From the NCBI GenBank assembly GCA_036395835.1, contig DASWCW010000148.1, forward strand, positions 1-6,696: a DNA stretch of 6,696 nt. The letters run 5' to 3'. Every line of letters starts with the position of its first letter. Position 1 is the first letter of the stretch. The notes below the pieces were generated by a model, which saw only the letters and a list, made by a program, of their open reading frames with translations, ran no database searches and had not been told where the DNA came from. This stretch comes from AP-16 sp036395835 (GTDB lineage: Bacteria > Pseudomonadota > Alphaproteobacteria > Rhizobiales > Xanthobacteraceae). The translations under genes and the position numbers were made by a program. This document shows, piece after piece, positions 4,943 to 6,696 of this stretch.

Positions 4943-6620
4943 GCTCGCGCAGGCTCGCGGCCTGGTCGTTCCCGAGCAGCTGGTGTTCCTGGACGAGGGC
5001 TTCTCCGGCGCGATGCTGCTGCGGCCGGCGCTCGAGCGCCTGCGCGACCGCGCCGCCGAGGGCTGCTTTGAGGTCCTGCTCTGCCACTGCCCCGACCGCC
5101 TCGCGCGCCGCTACGCCTACCAGGTGCTGCTCTTGGAGGAGCTCGACCGCGCCGGCGTCGAGGTCGTCTTTCTCCGCGAAGGCGAGCGCTCCGGCTCGCC
5201 CGAGGACGAGCTGTTGCGCCAGTTCCAGGGGATGATCGCTGAATACGAGCGGGCGCAGATCCGGGAGCGCACCCGGCGCGGGAAGCTCTACCGCGCGCGT
5301 CAGGGCTCGCAGGCGGTGCTCGTTTGCGCACCCTTCGGCTACCGCTACCTGCGCAAGACAGACGACGCTGACGGCTACTTCCAGGTCGATCCGGCCGAGG
5401 CGGAGGTCGTGCGGGAGGTCTTCCGCCGCTACAGCGAGGGGGACGAGTCGATCGCCGAGATCGCGCGGGCGCTGTCGGCGCGCGGTGTCCCGACCCGGAC
5501 CGGCAAGGCCGTCTGGGACCGCTCGACGGTGTGGGGGATGCTGCGCAACCCCGCCTACCGCGGGCAGGCCGCGTTCGGCAAGACACAGACCAGCGGCCAG
5601 CGTGCCAAGCCGACGCGCCCGGCGCGCGCCCGCGGCGAGCGCCACGGCCGGCGAGAGACACGACGCGACCAGCCGCCCGAGAACTGGACGCTCGTGCCGG
5701 TGCCGGCGCTCATCAGCGAGCAGACCTTCGAGCTCGCGCAGGCGCGGCTGCAGGAGAACAAACGCTTCGCCGCGCGCAACACCAAGCAGCCGACGCTGCT
5801 GCAAGGGATCCTCGTCTGCCGCGAGTGCGGCTATGCCTGCTACCGCACCTCGACGCGCACCAGCAGCCGCCGGATCTACTACTACCGCTGCATCGGCTCC
5901 GACAACTACCGCCACGTCGGCGGCCGCGTCTGTCAATCGCGCCCGATCCGCGCAGACGAGCTCGACGACCTCGTCTGGGCAGAGGTCAGGCACCTGCTCG
6001 AACAGCCCGAGCTCGTGCGAGCCGAGATCAAGCGCCGACTCGAAGCCGTCCGCAGCCAACACCCCGCCGCCCGCCGCCGCGAGGGACTCGAACGCGAGCT
6101 CGCGCGCGTGCGCGCCGGCACCGCGCGCCTGATCGAGGCCTACCAGGAGCAGCTGATCGCGCTCGAGGAGCTGCGCGAGCGGATGCCCAAGCTGCGCAAG
6201 CGCGAGACCACGCTCACCGCGCAGCTCTGCGCCCTCGAAGCCGAACTGCACGACGCCGAGACCTACCTCAAGCTCGCCGAGACGCTCGAAGGCTTCCTCG
6301 CCCGCCTCGCCGACGGCCTCGACCAGCTGACCGTGCACGAGCAGCAGCGCGTCCTGCGCCTCGTCGTGCGCGAAGTCCTCATCGGCGGCGAGCAGGACAA
6401 TGTCACCATCCGTCACTCGATCCCCACGCCGAGCGGCGACGGATCGCCAAGTTGCCAATTGCGTGGGAGCAGTCCTCTCGCCGCTGCTCGCAAACATCGC
6501 TCTGTCTGCGCTCGACGAGCACTTCGCGCGCGCCTGGCAGGCGATGGGCGGCGGAACGCAACGCCACCGGCGGCGGCTCCGAGGCGAGGCGACCTACCGA
6601 CTCGTCCGCTACGCCGATGA
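4821..6620 (+). CDS. Large serine recombinase
   Basis: This recombinase would cut and rejoin the element ends through a phosphoserine link with a 2-bp crossover. ATG 4821 is preferred: AAGGAGG (4809-4815) sits 5 nt upstream. An in-frame ATG at 4803 would add six residues. Numbered from 4821: resolvase/invertase catalytic domain about 12-155, nucleophile probably Ser22 (AIYARVSSERQ, TCC 4884-4886), then CPDRLARRYAYQ and the long helix EYERAQIRERTRRGK. A recombinase domain follows (about 165-260, APFGYRYL to MLRNPAYRGQAAFGKT). Next is a zinc ribbon (CRECGYAC, then C in YYYRCIG and GRVCQSRPI), then a coiled coil (about 415-485), as in TnpX/phiC31-type enzymes. The usual late motif VTIRHSIP is present. 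No stop occurs before the element ends at 6474: the last about 48 residues are RT-gene DNA read in another frame to TGA 6618-6620. The catalytic parts look intact. Confidence 0.92.
   Translation: MGAMSQIERQPLRVAAIYARVSSERQREGGTIESQVAGLHELAQARGLVVPEQLVFLDEGFSGAMLLRPALERLRDRAAEGCFEVLLCHCPDRLARRYAYQVLLLEELDRAGVEVVFLREGERSGSPEDELLRQFQGMIAEYERAQIRERTRRGKLYRARQGSQAVLVCAPFGYRYLRKTDDADGYFQVDPAEAEVVREVFRRYSEGDESIAEIARALSARGVPTRTGKAVWDRSTVWGMLRNPAYRGQAAFGKTQTSGQRAKPTRPARARGERHGRRETRRDQPPENWTLVPVPALISEQTFELAQARLQENKRFAARNTKQPTLLQGILVCRECGYACYRTSTRTSSRRIYYYRCIGSDNYRHVGGRVCQSRPIRADELDDLVWAEVRHLLEQPELVRAEIKRRLEAVRSQHPAARRREGLERELARVRAGTARLIEAYQEQLIALEELRERMPKLRKRETTLTAQLCALEAELHDAETYLKLAETLEGFLARLADGLDQLTVHEQQRVLRLVVREVLIGGEQDNVTIRHSIPTPSGDGSPSCQLRGSSPLAAARKHRSVCARRALRARLAGDGRRNATPPAAAPRRGDLPTRPLRR
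6436..6446 (-). repeat. Subterminal inverted repeat, right copy
   Basis: GCGACGGATCG is the exact inverted partner of 4310-4320. It lies inside the recombinase coding sequence just after the VTIRHSIP codons, so protein-coding constraint and site function would overlap here. Confidence 0.45.
6458..6474 (-). repeat. Right terminal inverted repeat of the recombinase element
   Basis: ATTGCGTGGGAGCAGTC is the exact inverted partner of 4270-4286 and is followed directly by CT and resumed RT sequence. It carries no stop in the recombinase frame, which reads QLRGSS through it. Confidence 0.9.
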
Positions 6621-6696
6621 CTTCGTCATCTGCGTCGCTGGCGAGCGGCGCCACGCGCAGGCGCTCGTCGCCGAGGTCGAACGGGTACTGACGCCG
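6475..6696 (+). pseudogene. ltrA: Group II intron RT/maturase, 3' part (no own start; cut by window edge)
   Basis: After the right end of the insertion the RT sequence resumes as L (CTC 6475-6477) then SPLLANIALSALDEHFARAW. This completes motif RT4 begun as TPQGGIL upstream. RT5 follows with YRLVRYADDFVI; the YADD codons are 6610-6621 and hold the second and third catalytic aspartates. The frame is open to the window end (EVERVLTP) and should continue into the thumb/X domain. There is no start codon or ribosome binding site at its head, so it is not expected to be translated alone. Its frame differs from the recombinase frame, which overlaps it to 6620. It appears undamaged, so the gene could work again after precise excision. 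I call it a pseudogene only in its present split state. Confidence 0.9.

Larger units (their letters stand above)
4270..6474 (+). mobile_element. Serine-recombinase element inserted in the intron RT gene
   Basis: The 2205-bp insertion is bounded by a 17-bp perfect inverted repeat (GACTGCTCCCACGCAAT at 4270-4286, its complement at 6458-6474). A CT dinucleotide lies directly outside each end (4268-4269 and 6475-6476). RT coding sequence stops at GGG ATC CT on the left and resumes CT C TCG CCG CTG on the right. Deleting 4270-6476 gives GGG ATC CTC TCG CCG, encoding GILSP as in intact group II RTs. A 2-bp target duplication fits serine recombinases, which cut with a 2-nt stagger. Cargo is minimal: an HTH/RHH protein, a possible short ORF and the recombinase, all on the plus strand. 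I do not recognise it as a named element. Confidence 0.88.
3120..6696 (+). mobile_element. Group II intron (5' part; continues past window; interrupted)
   Basis: The proposed 5' splice boundary is GTGCG at 3120-3124, matching the GUGYG consensus of group II introns. About 440 nt of structured GC-rich sequence follow, then a maturase/RT gene in the domain IV position. Elements familiar from bacterial group II introns include the GTGAACCAGTGGTCGAA stretch near 3177, AACGTGGGAACCCGTC near 3384, and the GAAA-containing hairpin near 3489 followed by GGTGCATGGCGAAGGG. Domains V and VI and the 3' splice site lie beyond the window. The intron has the same orientation as the IS3-type orfA. Its RT gene is interrupted by the element at 4270-6474, so this copy cannot make full-length maturase. 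Confidence 0.8.

Noticed and set aside
4072..5661. A 529-codon minus-strand frame spanning the RT/element junction.
   Set aside because: It is very Arg/Ser/Ala-rich, crosses the insertion border between two unrelated elements, and opposes three plus-strand genes.
4683..6497. A 604-codon open frame on the minus strand opposite the recombinase.
   Set aside because: It mirrors the recombinase codons in GC-rich DNA. The plus strand carries clear serine recombinase domains, and the minus frame shows only Ala/Leu/Val/Arg-rich low-complexity sequence.
1..6696. CRISPR array or tandem repeats.
   Set aside because: No regularly spaced direct repeats were seen; the repeats found are inverted ends of elements.

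Overview
This is high-GC DNA, most likely from an actinobacterium. The GC-rich codon use, GTG/TTG starts and transposase and recombinase families suggest this, but no ribosomal or housekeeping gene is present to fix the taxon. The window is an accessory region built almost entirely of mobile elements, several inserted into others.

Left flank (1-1589): the 5' end of an IS630-like transposase gene runs off the left edge on the minus strand. A 22-nt imperfect inverted repeat (141-214) probably marks the end of that IS. It abuts the 3' end of a decayed minus-strand gene for a small membrane-anchored protein (about 211-701). A possible 67-residue helical protein (1010-1213, minus) follows. The remaining sequence at 702-1009 and 1214-1589 shows no convincing gene.

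Middle (1590-3119): a minus-strand DDE transposase gene with an intact catalytic triad lies head to head with a plus-strand IS3-type OrfA. The first appears cut at its 5' end by the IS3 element, whose left end I place near 2575. No orfB is visible after orfA.

Right half (3120-6696, running off the right edge): a group II intron begins about 50 nt after the orfA stop. Its ribozyme 5' domains precede a reverse transcriptase/maturase gene. That gene is split inside the conserved RT motif TPQGGIL-SPLLANI by a 2205-bp element (4270-6474). The element has 17-bp perfect terminal inverted repeats, a 2-bp CT direct repeat at its borders, a small HTH plus ribbon-helix-helix protein gene, a possible short overlapping ORF, and a large serine recombinase gene. 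The RT resumes in the correct sense after the right end, including the YADD catalytic motif. Removing the element plus one CT copy rebuilds the RT reading frame exactly.

The most interesting system is therefore a nested one: IS3-type element, then group II intron, then a minimal serine-recombinase element. The junction predicted for the excised circle is a near-perfect palindrome around a CT core, and the integration site is a sequence encoding one of the most conserved RT motifs. The recombinase reading frame has no stop inside the element and borrows one from the interrupted RT gene.
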